Assembly (NCBI RefSeq): GCF_002209555.1
Contig: NZ_NJIF01000015.1
Coordinates: 35,270 to 99,269 of the forward strand
Length of the DNA: 64,000 bases
Source of the DNA: Achromobacter insolitus
GTDB taxonomy: Bacteria; Pseudomonadota; Gammaproteobacteria; Burkholderiales; Burkholderiaceae_B
Direction: 5' to 3'
Of the stretch, positions 29,701 through 37,514 are shown piece by piece. Each line of letters opens with the position of its first letter. Position 1 is the stretch's first letter. Under the pieces are notes generated by a model, which was given only the letters and a program-made list of their open reading frames with translations, made no database searches and had not been told where the DNA came from. The position numbers and the translations under genes are program-made.

Positions 29701-29943
29701 GCGGAACTCCGGCGTCAGCGAGTTGCCGCGCACCGCATGCGCGGTGGGCACGCCGGCCGTGCCTTGGGCCAGGCCCTTGACCGCGCGCGCCACGGTTTCG
29801 CCGTAGCCCGCCGCGAAGGCCGCCATGCCGCCGGCGACCACGCCGCCGCGCACCATCAGTTTGCGCCGCGCCTCGTCGCGCGGCAGGTCCGGTGATCCGT
29901 CCGGCGGGGCGCCGCGCTTATCGTCTTCGTGTTGCTTTTCCAT
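26743..29943 (-). CDS. ttrA: Tetrathionate reductase catalytic subunit TtrA
   Basis: A 1066-residue molybdopterin oxidoreductase that reduces tetrathionate to thiosulfate at the periplasmic face. A twin-arginine region is near residues 25-45 (ARRKLMVRGGVVAGG); the [4Fe-4S] motif CLGCWTQCGVR, with a fourth cysteine in ATSCARGSAM, and the C-terminal molybdopterin-binding domain (NPVSINRQDGERLGIRNGDAVRIVTPGGAV) are clear. Length is close to known TtrA (about 1020). The order ttrB-ttrC-ttrA is the same as in Salmonella. Arsenate and selenate reductases of the same branch are the main alternatives, but the TtrB and TtrC partners favour tetrathionate. Confidence 0.88.
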   Translation of the reverse strand: MEKQHEDDKRGAPPDGSPDLPRDEARRKLMVRGGVVAGGMAAFAAGYGETVARAVKGLAQGTAGVPTAHAVRGNSLTPEFRIDPVSGVLTAQPGQVVSPSSCLGCWTQCGVRLRVDTKENRILRVAGNPYHPLATTRPAAMDTPVRDVYAQLGGDNGLEGRATSCARGSAMLEQMHSPFRVLQPLKRVGKRGEGKWQTISFEQLVQEVCEGGDLFGEGHVDGLRAIFDRETPLDPQNPEYGAKVNQFLFTDASNEGRTPLIQRFAGQSFGTVNFSNHGSYCGQSFRVGAGAALGDLKGMPHGKPDWDNARFGLFIGAAPAQAGNPFQRQARQLAEARVRPEETGFTYVVVSPMLPASSSLSAGSGNEWVAVNPAGDLGLAMGLIRWILDNERYDARALAQPGPNAMKAAGEAAWTNATHLVVAEPGHARLGSFLRGSDLGWPRPADAGDKWEDVYVVRLEDGTLAPHTTAAPAALFVDDAVAAPGMDGAPEALRVRSSLSLLREEARRKTLDEYAELSGVPAAKIASLAERFTSYGKRAVADAHGGTMSGAGFYTAYAIAMLNTLVGNLNVEGGLVLDAGPFPPYGQGPRYNIAGFANRATPKGVGLSRNRFPYEKSSEFKRKKAAGQPVYPAAAPWYPATGGLSSEMLASALAGYPYRAKVWFNHMSNPIYGIAGLKSVIIDKMKDPRLLPLSVSINPFINETNALADYIVPDTVTYESWGMSAPWADVIAKASTVRWPAVQPRVARTATDEPVCLETFLIACAKRLDMPGFGAGAISDKDGAKYALDTPEDFFLRGMANIAFAAGKPVPEASDDDMALTGVDRYSALLQQKLKPGEWRQVAMLMSRGGRFDKMEDAWVAEGGARQTRAAYAKPLHIWSEELASFRHSMTGERYSGCPTWYPTRLADGRDMRAQYTRQDWPFLLSSFKSNLMSSMSIGVNRLRQVHPHNPVSINRQDGERLGIRNGDAVRIVTPGGAVTGLALLRDGIQPGAVGIEHGYGHTELGARAHVVDGTPMPHDPGLAAGVNLNDLGFGDATRGEHANVWIDWVSGAAVRQGLPARIERV

Positions 29944-29980
29944 TGCTTTTATTCCATGTTCTTTGGTCTGTCGGCGGCGT

Positions 29981-31015
29981 TCAGGCCGCCAATCCCCGCG
30001 TGCGAGCCGGGAACCGCTCCAGGGCGTAGGTCACGGCGGCCATCAATGCCACGCACAAGCCCAGCACCCCGACCATGCCGAGCAGACCGTCGCTGCCCCA
30101 AGGCATGTCATACAGATAGAGGCCCGCGCCGTACTTGGGCACGCCCTGCACGCTCATGAAGACGACCCAACGAAAAATCCAGGCGGCCGCCAGCATGGTC
30201 AGCGCCAGTGCGCCCGAAGGCAGCGGCGCGGACAACGTGCGGGCAGGACGCTGCAACAACGCGATCATGCAAAAGCCCGTCGCGACGGCCCCCGCCAGGC
30301 TGACGCGCCAGATCGGGAATTCCGCGAACAGGCGCAGCGCGGCGTCAAACGAGGGATCCAGGCCCAGCATGCCCAACAGCGCCCACGCGCCGGCGCCGAG
30401 CACCATCATCACCACCGCGGTCACGCTGAGACTGCGCAACAATTCCACAGGCATGGCCTGCGTGCCGCCACGCAGCCAGCGGCCCACCAGGAACATGGCG
30501 CCAAGCGCGCCCAGCCAGGCGGTCAGCGCGAAGTTCACGGGCAGGAACACGGTGTGCCACAAGGGCCGCGAGCGCAGCACCATGACTTCGGCGCCGGTGT
30601 AGACCAGGATGGACAGCGCCGACACCGCCAGCGCCATTCCCAGCACACGCACCCAGCCGATGCGGCCCCACCACCAGGCGGCGCAGAACAGCAACGCCAG
30701 GGTCACGAACACCGGCAGCAGCAAAGCGCCCAACCACATCCACGACCAGGGTGTGAAATGCGCGTAGAAATGCCAGAAGCGGCCCGGCTGGTGCAGGTCC
30801 GCCAGCAAAGACACGGGCGCGGCAATGGCGCTGACCAGCAGCACCGTCACCGCCGCGGGCAACAGGCGGCGCGCGGGGGAACCCGCGCTGCCGAAGGCCG
30901 CGAAGGCGGCGGTCAGCGCGGTGGTGGCGCTGATGCCGATGAGGAAGAAATACTGCACGGCCCACGGCAGCCAGGCGGCATCGTAGACCGGCGTCAACAA
31001 TTCAGAGATCTGCAT
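29981..31015 (-). CDS. ttrC: Tetrathionate reductase membrane subunit TtrC (NrfD family)
   Basis: A 344-residue polytopic NrfD/PsrC-type quinol-oxidising subunit with about nine or ten helices. Typical starts are YDAAWLPWAVQYFFLIGISATTAL and LADLHQPGRFWHFYAHFTPWSWMWLGALLLP, the latter bearing the loop near the quinone site. I choose the ATG at 31015, which has AAGGGG six bases upstream; the ATG at 31021 directly abuts that site. It starts 19 bases after ttrB ends and passes electrons to TtrB. Confidence 0.9.
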   Translation of the reverse strand: MQISELLTPVYDAAWLPWAVQYFFLIGISATTALTAAFAAFGSAGSPARRLLPAAVTVLLVSAIAAPVSLLADLHQPGRFWHFYAHFTPWSWMWLGALLLPVFVTLALLFCAAWWWGRIGWVRVLGMALAVSALSILVYTGAEVMVLRSRPLWHTVFLPVNFALTAWLGALGAMFLVGRWLRGGTQAMPVELLRSLSVTAVVMMVLGAGAWALLGMLGLDPSFDAALRLFAEFPIWRVSLAGAVATGFCMIALLQRPARTLSAPLPSGALALTMLAAAWIFRWVVFMSVQGVPKYGAGLYLYDMPWGSDGLLGMVGVLGLCVALMAAVTYALERFPARTRGLAA

Positions 31016-31034
31016 GCTCATCCCCTTCGATGGC

Positions 31035-31805
31035 TCAATGGCCGCCAGCCAGCCGCACGCCGGCCTGGCCGTCGACCTGATGGACGAACGCATCGGGCAG
31101 GCCGATGTAATAGACGTGGGGATCGGTCTTCATCTCGGGCTTGAGCACCTTGATGTCTTCCTTGTGCTCGACCAGCAACCGGGAGATGGCGCTGTCCGGA
31201 TCGTTCAGGTCGCCGATGACGCGCGCGCCGCCCACGCAGCTTTCCACGCAGGCGGGCAGCAACCCCGCTTCCAGGCGGTGCTCGCAGAACGTGCATTTGT
31301 CGGCGGTCTGCGTTTCGTGGTTGATGAAGCGGGCGTCGTAGGGGCAGGCCTGCACGCAATAGGCGCAGCCCACGCAGCGTTCGTTGTCGACCAGCACGAT
31401 GCCGTCTTCCCGCTGGAAGGTCGCCTGCACCGGGCAGACCGGCACGCAAGGCGGGTTGTCGCAGTGATTGCACAGGCGCGGCAGCATCACCATGGACGCC
31501 GGTCCTCCGGCGTCGGGCACGACTTCATATTGCAGGACGGTGGTGCGGAACTGTCCGATGGGCGGCAGGTTCTCCATGGAACAGCTGACCGTACAGGACT
31601 GGCAGCCTATGCATTTGCGCATATCCACGACCATGCCGTAGCGCTTGCCTGCCATTCCAGGACGGCGCGGCGGCTGGCCGTTCATGCCGGTGGCCTCCGC
31701 GCGGATGGGAATCACGGTGGCCGCGGCCCCCAACCCCAATAAGCCCTTCAAAAAGCCTCGTTTACCCGGTAGCGGCGGTTCCGGGGGGCTGGCGGGGGTG
31801 CTCAT
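31035..31805 (-). CDS. ttrB: Tetrathionate reductase iron-sulfur subunit TtrB
   Basis: A 256-residue four-cluster ferredoxin subunit. After an N-terminal export region (KRGFLKGLLGLGAAATVIP) come the cysteine groups CIGCQSCTVSC, CNHCDNPPCVPVCP, CVGCAYCVQACPY and CTFCEHRLEAGLLPACVESC, giving four [4Fe-4S] sites. It carries electrons from TtrC to TtrA. First gene of the ttr operon, 64 bases downstream of an FNR box. Confidence 0.92.
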   Translation of the reverse strand: MSTPASPPEPPLPGKRGFLKGLLGLGAAATVIPIRAEATGMNGQPPRRPGMAGKRYGMVVDMRKCIGCQSCTVSCSMENLPPIGQFRTTVLQYEVVPDAGGPASMVMLPRLCNHCDNPPCVPVCPVQATFQREDGIVLVDNERCVGCAYCVQACPYDARFINHETQTADKCTFCEHRLEAGLLPACVESCVGGARVIGDLNDPDSAISRLLVEHKEDIKVLKPEMKTDPHVYYIGLPDAFVHQVDGQAGVRLAGGH

Positions 31806-31820
31806 AGTGCTTCTCCAAGC

Positions 31821-31844
31821 GTTAATTCTGTTACGGGAATTAAC
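31821..31844. promoter_or_regulatory. Inverted repeat in the ttr promoter/leader
   Basis: GTTAATTC (31821-31828) and GAATTAAC (31837-31844) are perfect 8-bp arms around an 8-base spacer. The repeat lies between the FNR box and the ttrB start and covers the predicted transcription start, so it could be an operator or a leader hairpin. Confidence 0.6.
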
Positions 31845-31869
31845 TTATCACTTGGAGTTATATAGAGGC

Positions 31870-31883
31870 TTGATAAGTATCAA
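31870..31883 (-). promoter_or_regulatory. FNR/ANR box of the ttrBCA operon
   Basis: TTGATAAGTATCAA fits the FNR consensus TTGAT-N4-ATCAA perfectly. On the minus strand a -10-like TGATAA sits at 31850-31845, about the distance expected for a class II activator site centred near -41.5. This predicts anaerobic induction of tetrathionate reduction. Confidence 0.85.
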
Positions 31884-31931
31884 ACCGGGGACGGATTGCC
31901 GTCAATAATCGCCGCCAACGTCCGCGGCGGC

Positions 31932-32474
31932 TCAATCGGTGAGCGTCAGCGCCCTGCTCCAGGCCGCCAGCTTGCGTTCGAACGACGCCGCCGCATGCGC
32001 CGGGCTGGTCGACGGCAGGTCCACGTATCCCAGCGGCACGGCGAGTCCGGGCAGCACGTGGCGGCGGTACAGCGCCGCGGCCTTGGCGCCATTGAAGCAG
32101 ACTCGCACAATGGCCGGGTGGCGTTCCAGGAACGCGGCGAAATCGTTGGCGACCAGGGTGTCGCCACGGATGTCGGCGTCCAGGCTGCCGGGACGTTCGC
32201 AGGCCTGCAGCACGTCCCACAAGGCAATGCGGGCAGCCTGCAAGGCCTGCAGACGCCGCTGGTAATCCAGGCCGGGATCGAAGCCGAAGACGCTAGCCGC
32301 GATAGGCCAGAAGGCGTTGCGCGGATGCGCGTAATAACGGCCCTGCCTGAGCGATGCCACGCCGGGCATCGAGCCCAGCACCAGCACGCGCGCGCCAGCC
32401 CCCGCCACTGGGGCGAACCCCTGTACCTGATCGTTGTTGCCGCCCGCCTGGGCTGTATGCATACCGTCTTCCAT
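31932..32474 (-). CDS. DNA glycosylase of the uracil/hypoxanthine (family 6, HDG) type
   Basis: A 180-residue member of the uracil-DNA glycosylase superfamily. Motif 1 GSMPGVASLRQGRYYAHPRNAFWPI and the C-terminal motif LPSTSPAHA are both clear; the former matches hypoxanthine-DNA glycosylases that remove deaminated adenine. Start is uncertain: the ATG at 32474 is used, while an ATG at 32462 has the better ribosome site (GGAAG). A longer frame to 32540 lacks support. Stands alone between ttr and pirin genes. Confidence 0.85.
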   Translation of the reverse strand: MEDGMHTAQAGGNNDQVQGFAPVAGAGARVLVLGSMPGVASLRQGRYYAHPRNAFWPIAASVFGFDPGLDYQRRLQALQAARIALWDVLQACERPGSLDADIRGDTLVANDFAAFLERHPAIVRVCFNGAKAAALYRRHVLPGLAVPLGYVDLPSTSPAHAAASFERKLAAWSRALTLTD

Positions 32475-32630
32475 GTCCGAAGGATACGCCAGCCGCAAGT
32501 TCCGCCCCCACTGTCCGATGCATGGAACAGTGCTTATCAATGCCAGGGACTACCGCCGAAGGGGTTGCGCCCTTATCTTCTTAGTTATGACGAACGGCCC
32601 CGCTGGGGCCGCGCAACAGGAAATACGACC

Positions 32631-33494
32631 ATGAAGAAGATCCTCGGATTGCATGCCAGCCCCCGTCCCCACTGGGTGGGCGACGGCTTCCCGGTGCGCT
32701 CCATGTTCTCCTATAACGACAAAGGCAAGAACACCAGCCCGTTCCTGCTGCTGGACTATGCAGGCCCTGCACAGTTCGAGCCGGCCGAACATCCGCGCGG
32801 CGTCGGGCAGCATCCGCACCGCGGCTTTGAAACCGTGACCATCGTCTACAGCGGCGAAGTCGAGCACCGCGATTCCACCGGCAACGGCGGCGTCATCGGT
32901 CCCGGCGACGTGCAATGGATGACGGCGGCCTCGGGCATCCTGCATGAGGAATTCCATTCCCACGAATTCACCCGCAAGGGCGGAGAACTGGAAATGGTGC
33001 AGCTCTGGGTCAACCTGCCTGCCAAGGACAAGATGGCGCCGGCCGGCTACCAGGGCATCCTCAACGCGGACATCCCGGCGGTGGATTTGCCGGACGGCGC
33101 AGGCACGCTGCGCGTCATCGCGGGCAACTACGCGGGCCATGCGGGACCGGCGCGCACCTTCACGCCGATGGACGTGTGGGACGTGAAGCTGGCCGCCGGC
33201 AAGTCGGCGACCTTCCCCGTGGCCGAGGGCCGCAACAGCATGTTGGTGGTGCTGCGCGGCACCGTGCTGGTCAACGGCGAAACCGTGGCCCGCGACGCAC
33301 AGCTGGCGCTGTTTTCCCTGGAAGGCGAGGACATCACCGTCGAAGCCAACAACGACGCGATGTTCCTGGTGCTCAGCGGCGAGCCCATCAACGAACCGGT
33401 GGTCGGCTACGGCCCCTTTGTGATGAACTCGCAGGCGGAAATCGTCGAAGCCATCCAGGACTTCAACGCCGGACGCTACGGCAAGATGCACTGA
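32631..33494 (+). CDS. Pirin family protein
   Basis: A 287-residue bicupin protein. The N-terminal cupin carries the iron-binding motif HPHRGFETVTIVYSGEVEHRDS with later histidines in GILHEEFHSHEF; the C-terminal cupin begins near residue 180. Members include quercetinase-like enzymes and regulators, so the biological role is unknown. An ACAGGAAATACGACC region precedes the ATG at 32631. Its 3' end overlaps the tail of the convergent membrane protein gene by about 32 bases. Confidence 0.92.
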   Translation: MKKILGLHASPRPHWVGDGFPVRSMFSYNDKGKNTSPFLLLDYAGPAQFEPAEHPRGVGQHPHRGFETVTIVYSGEVEHRDSTGNGGVIGPGDVQWMTAASGILHEEFHSHEFTRKGGELEMVQLWVNLPAKDKMAPAGYQGILNADIPAVDLPDGAGTLRVIAGNYAGHAGPARTFTPMDVWDVKLAAGKSATFPVAEGRNSMLVVLRGTVLVNGETVARDAQLALFSLEGEDITVEANNDAMFLVLSGEPINEPVVGYGPFVMNSQAEIVEAIQDFNAGRYGKMH

Positions 33495-33996
33495 CGCAAC
33501 CGGACCGCCTGGTTTCCTGTCCCGCTACGGGTGGCGGGAAGCTAGGCCCCTGCTCCTGCGGACGCCGCCGCAGGCGCCCCAGGCGCAGGCCGTCGCGGAT
33601 GTTCAGTCCGATCAGCGCGAGGTTGGCGGCGCCCGCCGCCAGCTCCAGCGCCTGCACCGCATAGAACACTCCGTCAAACCGCCCCGCCTGCGCGCGCATC
33701 GCCAGGAACACCGCCGCCGGCACGAGTACCAACAGGCCGTTGGCCGCGATGAAGGGCATGCGCCCGCGCTTGGCCTGCAAGAGCGGATGTTTGCCCTTGC
33801 CGGCCATCATGAAGCCGCTCGCGGCGGTAAGCACCATGACGGGCACAAAGCCCAGCAACGCATACGCAATGGCAAGCTTGACCTGCGCCACTGCGCCAGC
33901 CGCCAGGAACAATTCGGACACCGCCGTCGATATCCAGAATGCTGCCAGAAACAGCAGCGTCAGAATGGCCGCGGCCGCGTGGATTCTATGTTTCAT
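33463..33996 (-). CDS. Small membrane protein of unknown function
   Basis: A 177-residue protein with about four hydrophobic helices (residues 7-27, 35-62, 80-98 and 112-132) and a basic cytoplasmic tail. I do not recognise its family with certainty; it resembles uncharacterised transmembrane proteins found next to MarR genes. Its ATG overlaps the end of the MarR gene by 11 bases, so both belong to one operon. The last 30 or so residues overlap the pirin gene on the other strand and look poorly conserved. Confidence 0.7.
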   Translation of the reverse strand: MKHRIHAAAAILTLLFLAAFWISTAVSELFLAAGAVAQVKLAIAYALLGFVPVMVLTAASGFMMAGKGKHPLLQAKRGRMPFIAANGLLVLVPAAVFLAMRAQAGRFDGVFYAVQALELAAGAANLALIGLNIRDGLRLGRLRRRPQEQGPSFPPPVAGQETRRSGCVSASCRSVRR

Positions 33997-34453
33997 GATC
34001 TTGCTCCGATGACGCCGGGAGGTGCGCGGCCAGCAAGCCCGACAGCACCTTCCCTGCCGTGTCCAGCTCCGTCGCGCTGAAGCCGCCAGCCAGCTGCCGC
34101 GCACGCTCCTTCCAGCGCGCGTCGATGGCGCCATACACGCGCTGCCCCTCATCGGTCAGCCGGTACAACGGCGAGCGCTTGTGCTGCGGGTTGGGACGAA
34201 CTTCGACAAGCCGCGCCTCGGACAGCAGGTTGAGCTGCTTCTGCGCACCCTGGCGCGTCACGCCCATGGCGGCGGCGACCTGTGGCGCGCTAAGCGGCTG
34301 GCCGGCCAGCGCCAGGGCGCCCAGCATCTGCCAGCGCGCGCTGGTCAGCGCCTGGGGCGCGACGAAGGCATCGCCCCAGTCCAGCAGCGCGCCGTTCAAC
34401 TGGAACAAGGTCAGGATGACCCCGGTGAGCCGTTCTTCCTTGGTCGGTTGCAT
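33986..34453 (-). CDS. MarR-family transcriptional regulator
   Basis: A 155-residue winged-helix regulator. LSAPQVAAAMGVTRQGAQKQLNLLSEARLVEVRPNPQHKRSPLYRLTDEG holds the recognition helix and wing. It is co-transcribed with the small membrane protein and lies 25 bases from a 40-bp palindrome that is its probable operator. Target genes may be its own operon and the divergent AraC gene. Confidence 0.88.
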   Translation of the reverse strand: MQPTKEERLTGVILTLFQLNGALLDWGDAFVAPQALTSARWQMLGALALAGQPLSAPQVAAAMGVTRQGAQKQLNLLSEARLVEVRPNPQHKRSPLYRLTDEGQRVYGAIDARWKERARQLAGGFSATELDTAGKVLSGLLAAHLPASSEQDHET

Positions 34454-34478
34454 AGGCGGACTCCATGGCTTTTGTTAA

Positions 34479-34518
34479 ATTGACAACCAGTTTCCATTAA
34501 TGGAAACCGGTTGTCAAT
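34479..34518. promoter_or_regulatory. 40-bp near-perfect palindrome between marR and araC genes
   Basis: The sequence is symmetric about 34498/34499 with one mismatched pair (34489/34508). The outer arms are ATTGACAACC and GGTTGTCAAT and the core is GTTTCCATTAATGGAAAC. It lies 26 bases upstream of the MarR start and 151 bases upstream of the AraC start. Size and symmetry fit two overlapping MarR sites. Confidence 0.8.
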
Positions 34519-34669
34519 ATGCGCTGGCAATGTTTTTCTGCGCTGTATGGATAGCCGCCGCAATATGCGGATAGAACCCCCTGCGCCTGGACGGGTTTTC
34601 CACCAGTCCGCCCAGTCCGGCCCAGCTTTACTATCAGAGCCTTCAAGGCCCCGGCAGTGGAGTCCCCCC

Positions 34670-35698
34670 ATGCTCGACATGACGCAATCCGCCCTCAGCA
34701 CTTCTTGGCCGCCGGCCGGACCGCGGGTCGAGTCGGTCCTGGGCCAGCCAGCGCAACAGCTGTTCGCCTCCGGCGACCTGGACGAAGCTCGATCCATGGT
34801 CGGCCGGGTGATGCGACCGCACCATCTGGGCGTGGTCGGCGCCGTGCAGCGCCTGGATGCCCGCATGCACCACCAGCCCCTGGGCGAGGTCTCTCTGAAT
34901 CGCCTGCGCTATGGCGCGAACGTCGAGATCCGCCCCGGTCCGCTGGAGGACTTCTTCCTGGTGCAGATGCCGCTATCGGGCTGTGCCCGCATCAGCAGCG
35001 GCCCCCAGCAGCTGGATTCGACGCCGGAGGTCGCTTCGGTCGTCAGCCCGGACGACGACTTGGCCATGCGCTGGGCCGACGACAACGATCAGTTCATGCT
35101 GCGCGTGGGCCGCTCGCTGCTGGAACGCACCCTGGTGGGCCACCTGGGCTGTGCGCTGGACCGGCCGCTGCGCTTCCAGCTGGGATTTCGCTGGCGCGAA
35201 TGCCCGGCCTGGCGCTGCCTGATGAGCTATCTGCTGGACTGCTCCACGCAGCACGCGAACCTGGCCGAGCACAAACTCATCGTGCATCAGATGGAACAGC
35301 TGGTCGCCGCCACCTTGCTATCGGCCCAGCCCCACAATTACACCGGCGCCCTGCCCGGCCGCCGCGGCGCGGTGCTGCCGCGCCACGTACGCAGTGTCCA
35401 GGACTATCTGCAGGCGCATGCGCATGAGCCCGTCAGCGCCGAGCAGCTGGCGCGCATCGCCGGCGTCAGCGTGCGCAGCCTGTACGCGGGGTTCAAGGAA
35501 TTCCTGGGTGTGAGTCCCATGCACTACCTGCGCGACCTGCGCATGGAGCGCGCGCACGCCGAGCTGGTGTCCGGCGAAAGCCGCAACATCGCCGGCGTGG
35601 CACTGCGCTGGGGCTTTGCGCACATGGGGCGCTTCAGCGCCGGCTACAAGGAACGCTATGGCGTAAGCCCCAGCGAGAGCCTGAGGCGGCGTGGCTGA
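34670..35698 (+). CDS. AraC-family transcriptional regulator
   Basis: A 342-residue regulator. The N-terminal half is the AraC-binding-like-2 domain (LNRLRYGANVEIRPGPLEDFFLVQMPLSG). The C-terminal ~100 residues hold two helix-turn-helix units: VSAEQLARIAGVSVRSLYAGFKEFLG and the MERAHAEL/ALRWGFAHMGRFSAGYKERYG segment. ATG at 34670 with GGAG seven bases upstream. No clear target: its neighbours are a MarR gene and a dehydrogenase pseudogene, so it may be an orphan left after loss of the genes it controlled. Confidence 0.9.
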   Translation: MLDMTQSALSTSWPPAGPRVESVLGQPAQQLFASGDLDEARSMVGRVMRPHHLGVVGAVQRLDARMHHQPLGEVSLNRLRYGANVEIRPGPLEDFFLVQMPLSGCARISSGPQQLDSTPEVASVVSPDDDLAMRWADDNDQFMLRVGRSLLERTLVGHLGCALDRPLRFQLGFRWRECPAWRCLMSYLLDCSTQHANLAEHKLIVHQMEQLVAATLLSAQPHNYTGALPGRRGAVLPRHVRSVQDYLQAHAHEPVSAEQLARIAGVSVRSLYAGFKEFLGVSPMHYLRDLRMERAHAELVSGESRNIAGVALRWGFAHMGRFSAGYKERYGVSPSESLRRRG

Positions 35699-35701
35699 AA
35701 C

Positions 35702-36107
35702 CTACCCAGCCACGGCACCCGCAAGGCTGGCGGTATCGATCACGAATCGGTCCCTCACATCGCCTTTGAGCATGCGTTCGTAAGCCTCGTTGATCTCGTC
35801 CGCGCGGGTCATCTCGATGTCCGCGACAACGCCGTACTCCGCGCAGAAATCCAGCATCTCCTGAGTTTCGGGTATGCCCCCTATCATCGAACCCGCCAGG
35901 CTGCGCCGCTTCATGATCAAGGCGAACACGTCGGGCGCGTCATGCGGCGTAGCCGGAGCGCCCACCGGCGTCATTGTGCCGTCGCGCTTGAGCAGCGCGA
36001 AGCGCTGCGCAATCGGCGCAGTGCTGGCAACTGTCGACGATGCAGCCCACGCCGACCCATGGATTCGAGAGGACGCTCGGCCGCTAGGGCGCCGTAGGCG
36101 ATAGTGC
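35702..36107 (-). pseudogene. Zinc alcohol dehydrogenase (YahK/AdhC type) remnant with internal deletions
   Basis: Three pieces of one medium-chain alcohol dehydrogenase remain in order. The N-terminal piece (about 36107-36061) reads TIAYGALAAERPLES. A middle piece (about 36057-36008) reads VGVGCIVDSCQHCADC, part of the structural-zinc region. The last ~100 residues (36004-35702) begin FALLKRDGTMTPVGAPATP and continue to FVID. The intact family has about 345 residues; here the catalytic zinc region and most of the NAD fold are gone, and the pieces are not all in one frame. No start codon precedes the first piece. It lies four bases after the AraC gene and against the exporter gene, both oriented as if around a former breakpoint. 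Confidence 0.78.
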
Positions 36108-36119
36108 GACCCTGTGCCC

Positions 36120-37418
36120 TCACACAGCAGATGCAGGGACACGCGGCGTTCTCGCGGCCAATACGGCAGAAGCCGCCAGCAGCGCGGCGCTCATCAAGAA
36201 AGTGCTCCGATAGCCGTAGCGATCGAACACCAGGCCACCCAAGGTGGACCCCAGCGCGATCGACGTCTGCACCACCGCAACGAACAGGCTGCCTCCTGCC
36301 TCGGCGTCGCGGGGAAAAGCCCTGGCGATCCAGGCCCACCAGCCGACTGGCGCGGCGGTCCCGGCCAATCCCCACAGCGCCAGCAATGCGACGACGGCGG
36401 CGCTCCAGCCTCCCAGGGACACCAGAGCCAAGGCCGTGGCGGCCATCAGCAGCGGAATGCCGATCAGCGTCTGGTAGAAGCGCCATTGCAATACCCGGCC
36501 GATGAACACGGTGCCGATAAATCCCGCCGCGCCTATGACCAGCAGAATGAACGAAATCGTGCCGCCATGCACGCCGGTGGCCGTCTCCAGGAACGGACGC
36601 ACATAGGTGAACAGCGAAAATTGCCCCATGAACAACAGGCTGCTGGCCAGCATGCCCGCGGCGACTCCCCGACGCTTTAGCAGCAGGAATGGCTTGAACG
36701 CCTGGCCGCCTCCGGGGGAGCGTCCCGCGGCAGGCAAGGACGGCAAGGTGATCCACTGCCAGATCAACGCGATCAGCGCGATCGGCACCAAGCCCAGAAA
36801 GGCGCCGCGCCAGCCGACGACCGCGCCAAGATAGGCGCCCAAGGGCGCCGCCACCACGGTCGCCAGCGCATTGCCGCCGTTGACGACCGCCAGCGCCCGT
36901 GGCACCTGACGCGACGGCACAAGCTGGATGGCCGTAGCCGCAGACAGTGACCAAAAGCCGCCTACGACCACGCCGATGAGCGCCCGCCCCAGCATGTAGG
37001 TGACGTAGTTTGGCGCCAGCGCGACGATAGCGCCGGACGCGCCCATCGCCATCGTCAGGCCGAGAAGCAGCGGCTTGCGGTCCAGGCCGCCTGCCAACCC
37101 GGAAATAAACAAGCTGGTCAGCACGGCGAACACGCCCGAGATGGCGATCCCCCGCCCCGCCATGCCTTCGGTGATGCGCAGGTCGCTGGCAATGGGTGTC
37201 AGCAGGCTGACAGGCATGAACTCCGATGCGATCAGCGCGAAAGCGCACACCGCCAGGGCATAGACCGCTCCCCAGGACGGCCGCTTCACGCGGTCGTACA
37301 GATCCACATGGCCCGCGCCGAGTACCCGGACCAATTCTTTCGGCTCGGCAGCCCCGTTGCAGGCATCCACGCTGCACGCCCTGGAATGGGCCGAAGTGGT
37401 TTGTTCGAGCTTTTTCAT
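36120..37418 (-). CDS. MFS exporter of the DHA1 family, NepI-like
   Basis: A 432-residue 12-helix major facilitator. After a ~45-residue hydrophilic head come KRPSWGAVYALAVCAFALIASEFMPVSLLTP and LGRALIGVVVGGFWSLSAATA, very similar to the purine ribonucleoside exporter NepI. Others of the group export sugars or arabinose-like compounds, so the substrate is uncertain. A GAGCTATG start context at 37418 lies 97 bases from a divergent LysR gene with a long inverted repeat between them. Confidence 0.88.
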   Translation of the reverse strand: MKKLEQTTSAHSRACSVDACNGAAEPKELVRVLGAGHVDLYDRVKRPSWGAVYALAVCAFALIASEFMPVSLLTPIASDLRITEGMAGRGIAISGVFAVLTSLFISGLAGGLDRKPLLLGLTMAMGASGAIVALAPNYVTYMLGRALIGVVVGGFWSLSAATAIQLVPSRQVPRALAVVNGGNALATVVAAPLGAYLGAVVGWRGAFLGLVPIALIALIWQWITLPSLPAAGRSPGGGQAFKPFLLLKRRGVAAGMLASSLLFMGQFSLFTYVRPFLETATGVHGGTISFILLVIGAAGFIGTVFIGRVLQWRFYQTLIGIPLLMAATALALVSLGGWSAAVVALLALWGLAGTAAPVGWWAWIARAFPRDAEAGGSLFVAVVQTSIALGSTLGGLVFDRYGYRSTFLMSAALLAASAVLAARTPRVPASAV

Positions 37419-37443
37419 AGCTCCTATTTTTGCCAGCCAAGAT

Positions 37444-37499
37444 CTTGTTGACTAGCTAATGAATGCTTAATTGGTCTATAAGCTAGACTAATCAACAAG
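37444..37499. promoter_or_regulatory. Long interrupted inverted repeat in the MFS/LysR divergent promoter
   Basis: Outer arms CTTGTTGA (37444-37451) and TCAACAAG (37492-37499) are perfect. Inner arms CTAGCT (37452-37457) and AGCTAG (37481-37486) are also perfect but offset by five bases on the right. The gap is AT-rich. It probably holds the LysR sites and both promoters. Confidence 0.62.
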
Positions 37500-37514
37500 T
37501 ACGGAATACCAGCA

